From the NCBI GenBank assembly GCA_016930085.1, contig JAFGHO010000028.1, forward strand, positions 1-64,000: a stretch of DNA of 64,000 nucleotides. Direction: 5' to 3'. The notes below the pieces were generated by a model. That model was not told the DNA's origin, searched no databases, and was given only the letters and a program-made list of their open reading frames with translations. Source of the DNA: Spirochaetales bacterium (lineage in GTDB: Bacteria; Spirochaetota; Spirochaetia; SZUA-6; JAFGRV01). Of this stretch, positions 42,425 to 51,510 are shown one piece after another. The number at the start of each line of letters is the position of its first letter. Position 1 is the first letter of the stretch. The translations under genes were made by a program, and so were the position numbers.

Positions 42425-43711
42425 ATGGAAATATTGAATACGATCCAGTCTTTTTTTACGAACCTGCACCTGCCGTTGATTCTCATTATCGGAACCGTCA
42501 CCTTTATCGGATTGTTTTTCGGAAAGACAATGAAATACATAAAACTGCCTTCGATCATCGGATTCATGATCATCGGGGTCGTTCTGGGACCTTCCCTCCT
42601 TGATATATTGAACGAACCGGTCATGAACAACCTCTCGTTCATAACGGAGATCGCTCTGGGATTCGTCGCGCTGGGTATAGGCCTGGAATTGCATTTAAAA
42701 GCCTTGAAAGAACAGGGGAAAAGCATCATATTGATAATTATCTCGGAATCATTCATGGCGTTTATCGTTGTCACCGCGGTCGTCTATGTCATTGCCCTGG
42801 TGAGTCCGGTACCGGACCATATCGCGCTTCCCCTCGCACTCCTCTTCGGTTCGATCGCACCCGCGAGCGCGCCCGCCGGTACGGTTGCCGTGATAAAGGA
42901 ATATAACGCGCGGGGAAGCCTCACCAAAGCCCTCTATGCGGTCGTGGGGTTCGACGACGGTCTCGGAATAATCATCTTCGGTTTTGCCGCTGCAATCGCA
43001 AAAAGCCTGCTGGAAAGTCAGACCGGAAACACGTCGAACATGATGACACTGATCGTCAATCCGCTGATGGAAATAGGGCTCAGTCTCGGTATCGGATGTG
43101 TATTCGGCGTACTGCTGCGTTTCATCGTAAAAAAATTACATTCAAATAAAGATATCTTTATCGTTATTTTCGCCTTTGTCTTTATAATCACGGGCATATG
43201 CGAGGTATTCCATCTTTCGGTCATTCTCACCAACATGGTGACCGGAATCATGCTGGTCAATTTGCTGGACAACACGAATATCAACAGAATCGGCGAAGAG
43301 CTTTCAAATGTTCTCCCCCTCCTGTTCATATTGTTTTTCACCCTCGCCGGATCGAATCTGAATGTATATGTCCTGCCTTCTCTGGGACTGATCGGCATTG
43401 TCTATGTCCTTTCACGATCGTTCGGTCTCATGAGCGGGGCATGGCTTGGGGCGTGTATCGGAGGAGCCGAGCCGAAAATAAAAAAATTCCTCGGAATGGG
43501 CATATTGTCCCAGGCCGGCGTCGCGATCGGCCTTTCGCTTATCGTAAAACAGAGGTTCGACGGTATCGGCGCCGACAACGCGGGGGGAATCATCGGGACG
43601 ACCATTATCACAACGATTACCGCAACGAGCATTATCTTTGAAATCATCGGTCCCATCCTGACGAAAATAGCCCTTCAAAAAGCCGGGGAAATCAGACCTG
43701 CCGGGAAATGA
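42425..43711 (+). CDS. cation:proton antiporter (CPA2/KefB type)
   Basis: 428 residues with about 12 membrane helices. Family features are GSIAPASAPAGTVAVIKEY and the paired acidic GFDDGLGIIIFG of Na+/H+ or K+/H+ exchangers. It lacks the C-terminal TrkA/RCK NAD-binding domain often found in KefB, so regulation may instead come from the EIIA-extension protein just upstream. It would exchange sodium or potassium for protons at the inner membrane. Confidence 0.92.
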   Translation: MEILNTIQSFFTNLHLPLILIIGTVTFIGLFFGKTMKYIKLPSIIGFMIIGVVLGPSLLDILNEPVMNNLSFITEIALGFVALGIGLELHLKALKEQGKSIILIIISESFMAFIVVTAVVYVIALVSPVPDHIALPLALLFGSIAPASAPAGTVAVIKEYNARGSLTKALYAVVGFDDGLGIIIFGFAAAIAKSLLESQTGNTSNMMTLIVNPLMEIGLSLGIGCVFGVLLRFIVKKLHSNKDIFIVIFAFVFIITGICEVFHLSVILTNMVTGIMLVNLLDNTNINRIGEELSNVLPLLFILFFTLAGSNLNVYVLPSLGLIGIVYVLSRSFGLMSGAWLGACIGGAEPKIKKFLGMGILSQAGVAIGLSLIVKQRFDGIGADNAGGIIGTTIITTITATSIIFEIIGPILTKIALQKAGEIRPAGK

Positions 43712-43790
43712 TACATGCGGCATCCGGATTCAGGATGCCTTCGGATTGCCTCGTCCCGAATCCTTCTCCCGTCTTCATCGTGTCCCGATC

Positions 43791-44060
43791 TTATCTCTCC
43801 GGCATTCCGTCGATATGCTCAAGACGCAGGTCCTGTATGACACCAATGCAGTAATACACACCTTCCCCGGGCTGGAATTCCATTACTTTAACGCGCCTGT
43901 CTGAAATATCTCCGCGACGGATGGTCCCGTTCGAATCGAACAAAAGCAATGCGGTGTTTTGGGCATTCTCGACAATAATCGCATGCGTTACGTCAGCGGG
44001 ATGTTCAGGACCCGTTCGCTCGAAAGCCATTGCATAAAAATCGCCGATTTCATGCGCCAC
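43791..44060 (-). CDS. small hypothetical protein, minus strand
   Basis: Up to 89 residues with internal GTG or ATG starts (ATG near 44030). The C-terminal part reads as a compact beta-rich domain (TALLLFDSNGTIRRGDISDRRVKVMEFQPGEGVYYCIGV). No ribosome site. Its first codons overlap the plus-strand frame at 43959-44330 if that uses its long start, so at most one of the two starts is right there. Family not recognised. Confidence 0.45.
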   Translation of the reverse strand: MAHEIGDFYAMAFERTGPEHPADVTHAIIVENAQNTALLLFDSNGTIRRGDISDRRVKVMEFQPGEGVYYCIGVIQDLRLEHIDGMPER

Positions 44061-44330
44061 AACATCAGAAACGCTTTTATCAATGAGGAGTTTTCCGTCA
44101 ACAGACTCAATTATGAAAACAATATCTATCAGGTGCGCAAGGAAGACATCCTCATCACGATCAGACAGGACGCATCATCCATCCTGTTGAGTACATCGCC
44201 TGCTAACGAACAGCTTGTCCGCCTCATCATCGTCGAGGTGATCGTCGAACTGAAAGACTTTTTTACCGGAATCGAGAAAATGAAAAATCTTGACGAGATC
44301 GGTTCGCGGATCATCAAGAAAACGATATGA
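44052..44330 (+). CDS. small hypothetical protein, plus strand
   Basis: About 92 residues from ATG 44052 (the frame stays open back to 43905, with TTG 43959 as a longer start). It has a coding-like pattern of hydrophobic and charged residues (NNIYQVRKEDILITIRQDASSILL, then LVRLIIVEVIVELKDFF). Not recognised. The same frame resumes after its TGA as a second open stretch up to 44507. It follows the antiporter by about 340 bases in the same direction. Confidence 0.5.
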   Translation: MRHNIRNAFINEEFSVNRLNYENNIYQVRKEDILITIRQDASSILLSTSPANEQLVRLIIVEVIVELKDFFTGIEKMKNLDEIGSRIIKKTI

Positions 44331-44372
44331 CCGATCCGTCACAGGAAAGGGAAAACACTGAAGAAAGACAAG

Positions 44373-44507
44373 ATGGTCCCCCTTTATATGGCCGAGCGGG
44401 GAAAAAGCAGCGCCGGCATCGAATTACCGGACATCGAAAACGACGATTCCGCATTTCCCATAATCCGGGGGGTTTTCGTTGACCATCTTTTTTTCACTAA
44501 TATGTGA
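44373..44507 (+). CDS. possible 44-residue protein
   Basis: Open frame from ATG 44373 (MVPLYMAERGKSSAGIELPD) to TGA 44505-44507. Codon usage by eye resembles neighbouring genes. Its 3' end overlaps the convergent helix-hairpin-helix gene by 11 bases. It is in the same frame as the 44052 gene, separated by one TGA, so it may be a read-through extension or the remains of a longer gene. Low certainty. Confidence 0.3.
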   Translation: MVPLYMAERGKSSAGIELPDIENDDSAFPIIRGVFVDHLFFTNM

Positions 44508-44901
44508 TCATTCTCGGAAGCTTCTTCGCCTGGGCAATCCAGTCGTTGACCTGTTTTTCAACCGGTATTTTCCGTACCAGTTTTTTCGAGGTATTGATAT
44601 CCTTCATTTTCTGAAAGAGATTGTCGGCCCTTCTCTGGCAAAGCTCGGGAATCGTATCGACTCCCGCCTCTTCGAGAAGATCGGCGTATTCCGACCCAAC
44701 GCCCTTTATCCTGAAAAGATCCACATGATTGACCCATTCGAGAACGAGTTTCGGCGTGATCCCCGAACCTTCGCTGATTTTTTTACGTCCATCCGGTGTC
44801 GCTCCCTTTTTGAGCAGATCGCCCGTAGAGCGTACTCCCGCTTTCTTCAACATTTTCGCGTATTTGACGCCGATTCCCTCGACTTCTTCAAGTTTCGCCA
44901 T
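44497..44901 (-). CDS. DUF4332 helix-hairpin-helix protein
   Basis: 134 residues from ATG 44901 (aaaggagcacgg before it). Two helix-hairpin-helix repeats of the DUF4332 type are visible: VEGIGVKYAKMLKKAGVRSTGDLLKKGA near the start and IKGVGSEYADLLEEAGVDTIPELCQR in the second half. The repeats resemble DNA-binding HhH folds, but the role in this family is unknown. It follows a glycine-zipper membrane gene closely on the same strand (16 bases). Confidence 0.9.
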   Translation of the reverse strand: MAKLEEVEGIGVKYAKMLKKAGVRSTGDLLKKGATPDGRKKISEGSGITPKLVLEWVNHVDLFRIKGVGSEYADLLEEAGVDTIPELCQRRADNLFQKMKDINTSKKLVRKIPVEKQVNDWIAQAKKLPRMITY

Positions 44902-44917
44902 TAATACCGTGCTCCTT

Positions 44918-45202
44918 TCATTTTTTGAATAGTTTCGCGACAAGTCCGACGATCGTCATGAGAACACCACCGCCCACGGCGCCCGATGCGACATTTGCCA
45001 GAATGCTCGCGATATCAAAAGAACCGGACGGCATGACGGCCACTCCGAGCATATTGAGAAGCTGGCCTCCGAGTCCGCCCCCGACAATACCCGCGATCGA
45101 ATTGACAACGACGCCCATGTCAATTGGTTTCACCAGCTTGCCGGTGATGTTTCCGCCGACGGCACCGCTTACCGCTTGTACGATCAATGCAATGACATTC
45201 AT
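44918..45202 (-). CDS. glycine-zipper membrane protein
   Basis: 94 residues, almost wholly hydrophobic. Two glycine-rich segments (AVSGAVGGNITGKLV, then SIAGIVGGGLGGQLL) alternate with helices and the C-terminus is basic (KLFKK). This resembles the glycine-zipper membrane proteins that oligomerise in bilayers. Function unknown. It is the first gene of a pair with the DUF4332 gene, expressed from the 45203-45417 interval, which contains no other feature I recognise. Confidence 0.75.
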   Translation of the reverse strand: MNVIALIVQAVSGAVGGNITGKLVKPIDMGVVVNSIAGIVGGGLGGQLLNMLGVAVMPSGSFDIASILANVASGAVGGGVLMTIVGLVAKLFKK

Positions 45203-45417
45203 TTTTTTCTCCTTTATATTACCATTGGTTTTCCATCTTCATAATCCAGAAATTATATTCGATGGTAATATTATTTATAGACCCGGCATACAAGAAAGTC
45301 AATAAATATTATAAGTTTCTTGTACTTTTTGCCTTTTTAAATACATTTGCATCCTTGTCCCCGTGGATACAATATCGTCAGCCGCGTGATAACACCGTTT
45401 TTCCGGTGATTCTCTCA

Positions 45418-47928
45418 TCAGAAATTTCTTTCTCCCAAAAGAACGTCCATCATCTCGAAATCGAGGATCGGCATTGCCTTCCCGTTATTATCGAGCCTGA
45501 ACCTGAGGTATTCGAAAAGGGGGCCGAACGGCGCCGCCGCTTCGGGTAACACGCTGCCGGCGTCAACCATACCGTCCGCCTTTTCGTTGACCGTTATCCC
45601 CAGCAGGGACAGAAAGGGGGCGTAGACCGACATGAAGTCGACCGCCGGAAGCTCGACAATCTCGACGCGTTCCTTTTCGGGAATGCCCGCCATTTCCTTT
45701 GCAATCGCGATCGCCTTCCATAACCCGCCGATTTCATCGGCAAGGCCCACTTCCTTTGCCGCGAGCCCCGACCAGATTCTTCCCTGCGCAATTTTCTCAA
45801 TCTCATCTTCCTCTTTATTTCGGCCGGAAGCCACTTTTGAGACAAACTGCTTGTAAATATAGGCGATGGTATCTTCGAGCATACGCCGTTCATCCTGATC
45901 CAGGTTACGGTCCGGTAATCCGAGCATGAGATACGGGAGGGCAAAACCGAATCCAAGATCCGCGTGGTCGCCCCGCTTTACGAAATCCGTGGTGATTCCC
46001 AGCTTTTCTTTCAATCCATTATCGTACATCCACCCCCCGATCGCGCCGATTGAACCGGTCAGGGTCTGCGGTGCGGTGCAGATCGCGTCCCCGTTCATGG
46101 AAAGCCAATACCCGCCCGAGCCCGCGACCAGGCCCTGAGAAATGACGACCGGCTTTTTCTTTTTACAGCGTTCGATCGCCTCGGCGACGAGGTCCGAAGC
46201 AAGGGGATCGCCGCCGGGCGAATCGACGCGGACCACAATGGCCCTGATAACAGGATCTTCCCCCGCCGCATCGATGACCTTCTCGAGCGAACGCGCCTTG
46301 ATTCCCGTATCCATGGCGCAGACACCGAGGGCGTAAACGACGGCGATCGTTTTGGGAACGCCCCAGTTTTTGTCATACGGCCCTTTCAGCGACATCATCG
46401 CCTCGGGGGGGATAAGGGCCGTCTTTCTCCCTTCGAGTTTTTCAATCTCCTCTTCAATCGCGTCCCACCTGCCGGCGGCATCGGCGAGGTTGTGAGATAT
46501 CGCGGTTTCGGCATTAAAGCGGATCACGGTATCCACCAGTGTATCGAATTCGTCTTCCGCTATTCCGCGCGCATCGCAAATTTCCTTTTTGACATAATCG
46601 TAAATATCACCGATATACCTGTCGTACTGTTCCCTGTTCGCGTCGGACATCGATTCCCTCGACAACGATTCCAAAGCGGATTTATAGGTATAGAGGCGGA
46701 TTTCCTCGAAACCGATCCCCAGTTTTTCCAGGCTGCCTTTATAAAAGGAAAAGCCCGCGAGGTAACCCTGAAGCATGATCCCGCCCAGGGGATCGATGAC
46801 GACCCTGTCCGCGACCGTCGCGAGATGGTAGAGATTGACCCCCCCGTTATCCAGGTATATGACGACATGTTTGCCCGACGCTTTGAAATCCTCGAGCATC
46901 CGGCGTATTTCCCATAACATTTCAGCGTCCGCCTGCAGTCCCGAGGTATTGACCGCGATTCCGGCGACCGACGGATCTTTTCCCGCGTTATCGATCTGTT
47001 TTAAAAGAGAAAGAAGCGTGTTCCGTTTACGGAAAAAGGAAACCCCCTGGTATTCGAGTGTTCCGTTCAATTCGAGTTTAACATAGTTGCCGCCCCCTGT
47101 CACCAGTGTATCGATCAATCCGGGTTCGGCGGCTCCCGCGCGCATGGTATATGTGAAACGGGTCATCCCCATCCCGGATGAAAAATGCGGTACGACGGCC
47201 AGGCTTGAATACCCCGATGATATTTTCAGTCCGATTGAAAAATCGAGCGTCTTCGGATAAAACCGTCCGGAACAATACAACCCTTCGATAAACGGAAATC
47301 GCGCAACAAGCCCGATACTCGAGGTGCCGTCAAGGAGTTCGTCAAAATCCCGGGAATCCTGTAGTGCATAATCGGCGAAAAGGGTAAGGAAATCGGCCCG
47401 AAACGGCCTTATGCCGGTTTCAAAAACCGCTTCATAGTGCTCTCCCGAAAAGGATGTACTCCCGGAAAGACCGAGCGAAAGGAAGGGGAAAGGCCGTGCG
47501 AGAAGTCCCATGACATAAAGGTTGTCGGCATCGAATATGCCCGAAGCGTCTTCCGTCCACTCGTATCCGAAGCCGACACTGAAGGCGGTATTACCGAAAC
47601 TGCTGGATATCCTGTACGTCGCCTTCCAGTCATCATTCAAGCCGAGTCTGTTCATGACACCGAAACCCAATCCGGGAAATGCCAGAAAAAATCCAAAGCG
47701 GTCAAAGGTATATTCGTCATCGGCCAGATTGGAGAAAGCAGTCATGGTATCGAACGATCTTACGTAACTCAACACGGCGGGGTTGACAAAACCGTAAAGC
47801 CCGATATCCATCTCCCCCGGGGGGGCGAGTAAAAACTGCGTATTATCGTGATACGGAGTGAATGGCGGCTGGGGAAAACAGGGAATCAATCCCAATAAAA
47901 ATAAAATTCCAAAGAATACTTTTTTCAC
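45418..47928 (-). CDS. outer-membrane beta-barrel fused to an SppA-type S49 signal-peptide peptidase
   Basis: 836 residues from GTG 47928 (aaaggagggag before it). It has a signal peptide (MKKVFFGILFLLGLIPCFPQ), then about 270 beta-rich residues with the alternating aromatic pattern of an outer-membrane barrel or PorV-like protein. S49 halves follow at about 300-480 and 525-740. The catalytic dyad is present: Lys416 (LYTYKSALESL) and Ser604 (VAGSGGYWLS). E. coli SppA has only the two S49 halves plus a membrane anchor, so the barrel is an addition. It may cut signal peptides or lipoprotein fragments, possibly outside the inner membrane. Confidence 0.88.
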   Translation of the reverse strand: MKKVFFGILFLLGLIPCFPQPPFTPYHDNTQFLLAPPGEMDIGLYGFVNPAVLSYVRSFDTMTAFSNLADDEYTFDRFGFFLAFPGLGFGVMNRLGLNDDWKATYRISSSFGNTAFSVGFGYEWTEDASGIFDADNLYVMGLLARPFPFLSLGLSGSTSFSGEHYEAVFETGIRPFRADFLTLFADYALQDSRDFDELLDGTSSIGLVARFPFIEGLYCSGRFYPKTLDFSIGLKISSGYSSLAVVPHFSSGMGMTRFTYTMRAGAAEPGLIDTLVTGGGNYVKLELNGTLEYQGVSFFRKRNTLLSLLKQIDNAGKDPSVAGIAVNTSGLQADAEMLWEIRRMLEDFKASGKHVVIYLDNGGVNLYHLATVADRVVIDPLGGIMLQGYLAGFSFYKGSLEKLGIGFEEIRLYTYKSALESLSRESMSDANREQYDRYIGDIYDYVKKEICDARGIAEDEFDTLVDTVIRFNAETAISHNLADAAGRWDAIEEEIEKLEGRKTALIPPEAMMSLKGPYDKNWGVPKTIAVVYALGVCAMDTGIKARSLEKVIDAAGEDPVIRAIVVRVDSPGGDPLASDLVAEAIERCKKKKPVVISQGLVAGSGGYWLSMNGDAICTAPQTLTGSIGAIGGWMYDNGLKEKLGITTDFVKRGDHADLGFGFALPYLMLGLPDRNLDQDERRMLEDTIAYIYKQFVSKVASGRNKEEDEIEKIAQGRIWSGLAAKEVGLADEIGGLWKAIAIAKEMAGIPEKERVEIVELPAVDFMSVYAPFLSLLGITVNEKADGMVDAGSVLPEAAAPFGPLFEYLRFRLDNNGKAMPILDFEMMDVLLGERNF

Positions 47929-47956
47929 AATCTCCCTCCTTTTCTCGTGTCGGATC

Positions 47957-47985
47957 AGAGTACTTTCGTATTGTCATTCTGTCAA
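47957..47985 (-). promoter_or_regulatory. sigma-70 promoter of the SppA fusion gene
   Basis: On the minus strand TTGACA (47985-47980), 17-base spacer, TACTCT (47962-47957). Transcription expected from about 47950, 22 bases before the GTG start. Confidence 0.75.
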
Positions 47986-48326
47986 GAACAGCACTGCATT
48001 GGAACACCGGTATTCCGGAAATTACAGACATATGGTATCATTTTGCCGTGAGTCAGGAAGCCGTCATACTATGGTAATAAACAGAATAACGGCCGTGACA
48101 TTGTATCGCTACGATCACGGGGACGCCACCCCGCGTCCCGATAAAAAGCGTTATATTACTTGACGCCGTTGGCTCTTCGGCTTATCTTTTTCAATGAACG
48201 TTGTTTTTACACCGATTTTGATATGAAAACCGAACGGTTGGATGGTTTTTTTTACATGACGTGATATATTGAAGTGGCAGCCGGTCGTCGGGACAACGGA
48301 AACCTGATTCAAAAGAAGGAGCGGTT
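47986..48326. other. intergenic region between sppA and prkA
   Basis: About 340 bases between two divergent genes. Apart from the sppA promoter at its left edge it holds only an AT-rich stretch near 48180-48270 and aaggag ahead of the PrkA start. No convincing promoter for prkA and no small gene were found. Confidence 0.4.
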
Positions 48327-50546
48327 ATGGATTCCAATCTTTATCAAATCTTCCAGAAAGCATCTGAAAACAGGCCTGAAGACGAAATTCTTTCTTTTCC
48401 CGATTATCTGGATCTTATCAAGCAAAAACCATGGATTACGCGAAATACCTTTCAACTGCTTCATGATATGATTCTCACAAGCGGTGTCGAATATACGATA
48501 ATACCAGGCAAACCCATACGCCACCGGTATAAATTTTTCGAGGACGAGCAGCTTGTCGGTGAGTACGTGGTGTTCGGCCAGCAGAAAGCAAAAGAAAACC
48601 TTGTTGAAAAAATCGATAATGCAAGCCGGGGGCTCGAGGCCTCCAAACGATTGTGGATCCTTCTGGGCCCCCCGGGGGCAGCCAAGTCACGCTCGATGGA
48701 CGGCATCAAACGAGCATTGAACATGTACTCAAAAACGGAAGAGGGGAGAACCTATACCCTTCTCATCCCCACCCTGGACGAACGGCTAAAGGAAAAAGCC
48801 CTCTTCAAGGAGGGAAATATTTATTATATCCAGGGGCCTATTTTCGAACGGCCGCTTCAGATAATTCCCCCTGCCTTGAGAAAGGATTTTCTTGCACAAC
48901 TCAACGCATCGCTCGATCCCGGCCGGGTCAAGGAGTTTCTTCACTCGCATCCCCAGTACGATAACGAATTCAGAATCAAGATAGACGGGCTGATCTCGCC
49001 CTTTGCCGATTTCATCATCAATGAATTCATGAATAAAAAAGAAATATCATTCGCAGAACTCATACCCTTTTTAAAAGTGAGGAGGATGATATACGACGCC
49101 AGAACTAAAGCAGGTATCGGCTCATACACACCGAGGGACGAAAAAAGCCAGGAAGCGGGGTCACTCGTCGGCAATATCGACTACAGCCTGCTTCCGCTCT
49201 TCGGCAGCGAATCTCATCCCCTTGTCCATGACTATAAAGGAGAGCTTTGCAGCGGCGCAAACGGGTTTGTCGAAATTCATGAAATACTCAAACTTTCTGA
49301 CAAATTTCTCTATGAAATGCTTTTTGCAACACAGGACAGGTTTTTTAAGCCCGAAGGCCAGCCGCCGATCCCCTTCAATGGGGTGATAATCGGACATACC
49401 AATTTTCACGAGTACAACATGTTCATGGCGAACAAAACGTTCGAGGCACTCCAGTCCCGAACCACATTCATAGAGATGCCGCTTTCTGTCAATTTCAAGG
49501 ACGAAGAGAATATCTATCTCTTTACCTATTCGAATGAACAGCGGAAATGGGTGAAAGCGAAGAAGCATACCGCCCACGTCGCCCCCCACAGCCTGCAATT
49601 CCTGAGTCTGGTCGCGGTGATGACGAGGCTATATGAATCAAAACAGAATCCCAATCTTTCCCTCCTGCAAAAAGGACTCATTTATGCGGGCCGGGCCGAC
49701 AGCGGTGTGGACAATAATATGGTACGGACAATTCTCGAGGAGTTCGAGTTCGTCAAACCCTCGGAGGGGACATTCGGACTCGATCCCCGTTTCATCCAGA
49801 ATGTTTTTGAAAACACCGAACATTTCCAGATCGACGAACATTATGCCAACATAAAGCGCCTGAAGGAGGAAAAGACCGATCCCGCCATGCTTACCTCAAT
49901 CGCACTGCAGAACCCCTGCGTCACCCCGCTCGATCTCTACGTGCGTATCGAAAACGCGTTGAAAGAGAATTTTGCGACAGACAAGACGCGGCTCAATCAC
50001 TATGTGGAAAAAATTCTTCCCCAGGTCAAGAAATGGATATTCGGCCAGATCGCGAGCGACGTTTACAGCGCGATACTCAGGGACGACACGGTTATCGAAA
50101 CGACATGGAAGAAATACACGGACCACGTCAGGGCTTATGCGCATAATACCACCGTGAAACACGAAGTCACCCAGGCCGATGTTCAGCCCGACGAACGGTT
50201 CATGCAGACCATCGAGCAGTATCTTGGCATTCCGGATAAAGACACCTTCCGGAAAGAGTTGAGTGACGCGATCGCGAGTGTCAGTTATTCGGTCCTTCTG
50301 AGTGACGAACCCTCGTACCAGAACGCGATTAAACGCTACGTATTCGAAAACGAGTTCAAGTCAAGGGAAAACATGAAACTGCTCGGCTGGATTAAAAGCG
50401 GCAGCAGCGCATCGAACGTCAATTCAAAGGAACAGGAACAATTGAACGAAACCGTCAAATACCTGATCAACAACCAGCGTTACTGCGGCAAATGTGCCTT
50501 TCAGGCACTTACCATCACGGCCAACTCCTCGAGTATTATGGTTTGA
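48327..50546 (+). CDS. prkA: PrkA serine protein kinase
   Basis: 739 residues. N-terminal AAA+ domain (about 20-400) with Walker A GPPGAAKS (114-121). The C-terminal PrkA domain (about 450-680) is related to cAMP-dependent kinases. Usually about 640 residues, so this has a longer tail (QRYCGKCAFQALTITANSSS at the end). In other bacteria prkA is often followed by yeaH/yhbH and spoVR/ycgB; neither is present here. It responds to starvation or stress in other bacteria, and in B. subtilis acts in sporulation control. Confidence 0.95.
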   Translation: MDSNLYQIFQKASENRPEDEILSFPDYLDLIKQKPWITRNTFQLLHDMILTSGVEYTIIPGKPIRHRYKFFEDEQLVGEYVVFGQQKAKENLVEKIDNASRGLEASKRLWILLGPPGAAKSRSMDGIKRALNMYSKTEEGRTYTLLIPTLDERLKEKALFKEGNIYYIQGPIFERPLQIIPPALRKDFLAQLNASLDPGRVKEFLHSHPQYDNEFRIKIDGLISPFADFIINEFMNKKEISFAELIPFLKVRRMIYDARTKAGIGSYTPRDEKSQEAGSLVGNIDYSLLPLFGSESHPLVHDYKGELCSGANGFVEIHEILKLSDKFLYEMLFATQDRFFKPEGQPPIPFNGVIIGHTNFHEYNMFMANKTFEALQSRTTFIEMPLSVNFKDEENIYLFTYSNEQRKWVKAKKHTAHVAPHSLQFLSLVAVMTRLYESKQNPNLSLLQKGLIYAGRADSGVDNNMVRTILEEFEFVKPSEGTFGLDPRFIQNVFENTEHFQIDEHYANIKRLKEEKTDPAMLTSIALQNPCVTPLDLYVRIENALKENFATDKTRLNHYVEKILPQVKKWIFGQIASDVYSAILRDDTVIETTWKKYTDHVRAYAHNTTVKHEVTQADVQPDERFMQTIEQYLGIPDKDTFRKELSDAIASVSYSVLLSDEPSYQNAIKRYVFENEFKSRENMKLLGWIKSGSSASNVNSKEQEQLNETVKYLINNQRYCGKCAFQALTITANSSSIMV

Positions 50547-50583
50547 CCCCGCCCGCAAGCGGGTCCCATTTCATGGTGATTCC

Positions 50584-50634
50584 AAATAAGGATATTTTCT
50601 ATTCGGGATGCCGGAGTTGGAGATATCCTTATTT
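50584..50634. repeat. 12-bp inverted repeat between convergent genes
   Basis: AAATAAGGATAT (50584-50595) and ATATCCTTATTT (50623-50634) are exact inverted copies 27 bases apart. The right arm includes the stop of the minus-strand exported-protein gene. It could form a weak bidirectional terminator but lacks a GC stem and T-tract. Confidence 0.7.
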
Positions 50635-51465
50635 GATCTCCCTGATATACACACCGTTCAGATGCCATGCTTTTTCTCCGGTCACCAGGGTTATGGGTTC
50701 GATAATCTGCGCCACGATAAGCACGGTGGCATTCACATCGATCATCGCCCCGGACACATTTCGTGTACTTTTACGCCTGTACAATTTAAAGGTTTCGGTG
50801 CCGGTAAAGGTGATAATCGTCTTGTAGCTCTTCACTTCGTCGTACCCTACCCATGTGCCGTATAAAATTTCCACACGCACCTCAAATTTCTTCAGGTCTC
50901 CCGGATATGCCGATTCCAGTATCAGCCTGTTGACGAACGAGACGTCTTCTCCGGACAGTGATGATGAGGCAAGGGCGAGGAGGTCCTTATCGGAAACAAC
51001 GGATTTCAGACGCGAAGGCTCATAAAGCGGACCGTTTTCGATAATGGTATTTAGTTCGGCAACAAGTTCCCTGACAAGGAGGACCGTCCCGGATGAGGCA
51101 CTTCCGTAAGCTTTGATTTTTGTCCGCAATTGATCAGAAACCGATTCCATGAGCATTCGCGACAGGGGATCTTTTCCGTTTTTCAATTTCAAAATGAAAT
51201 TCGAAGGGACGGGAAAATCGTCGGGCGAGAGAAAAAACGCATTTGATTTTGCGGGTTTGACGACGGACATTGTACCGTTAAGGAGAACGAGTTTATTGGT
51301 ATCGATCGCATCATAATTTCCGCTTTCAAGTGACCGACTCAGTACCTCGAGGGTCACTGAAAAGTCGATAATATCGTCAAAATCTGTTCGGGAAACGGGA
51401 AAAACAAAAGGAAGCTGCAGTATAAACAGGGCAAAAATAATGAGAATTATTCCCTTTTTTTTCAT
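50629..51465 (-). CDS. exported protein of unknown function
   Basis: 278 residues from ATG 51465 (gggggaatt before it). A signal peptide (MKKKGIILIIFALFILQLPFVFP) is followed by charged and beta-rich sequence without recognised motifs (SVTLEVLSRSLESGNYDAI, then KFEVRVEILYGTWVGYDEVKSYK). It should be periplasmic or in the outer membrane. It is downstream of trmJ on the same strand with a 45-base gap; no functional link is evident. Confidence 0.7.
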   Translation of the reverse strand: MKKKGIILIIFALFILQLPFVFPVSRTDFDDIIDFSVTLEVLSRSLESGNYDAIDTNKLVLLNGTMSVVKPAKSNAFFLSPDDFPVPSNFILKLKNGKDPLSRMLMESVSDQLRTKIKAYGSASSGTVLLVRELVAELNTIIENGPLYEPSRLKSVVSDKDLLALASSSLSGEDVSFVNRLILESAYPGDLKKFEVRVEILYGTWVGYDEVKSYKTIITFTGTETFKLYRRKSTRNVSGAMIDVNATVLIVAQIIEPITLVTGEKAWHLNGVYIREIK

Positions 51466-51510
51466 AATTCCCCCTTTCATTTCAAATAATATCGATATCG
51501 ATACGGCGGG

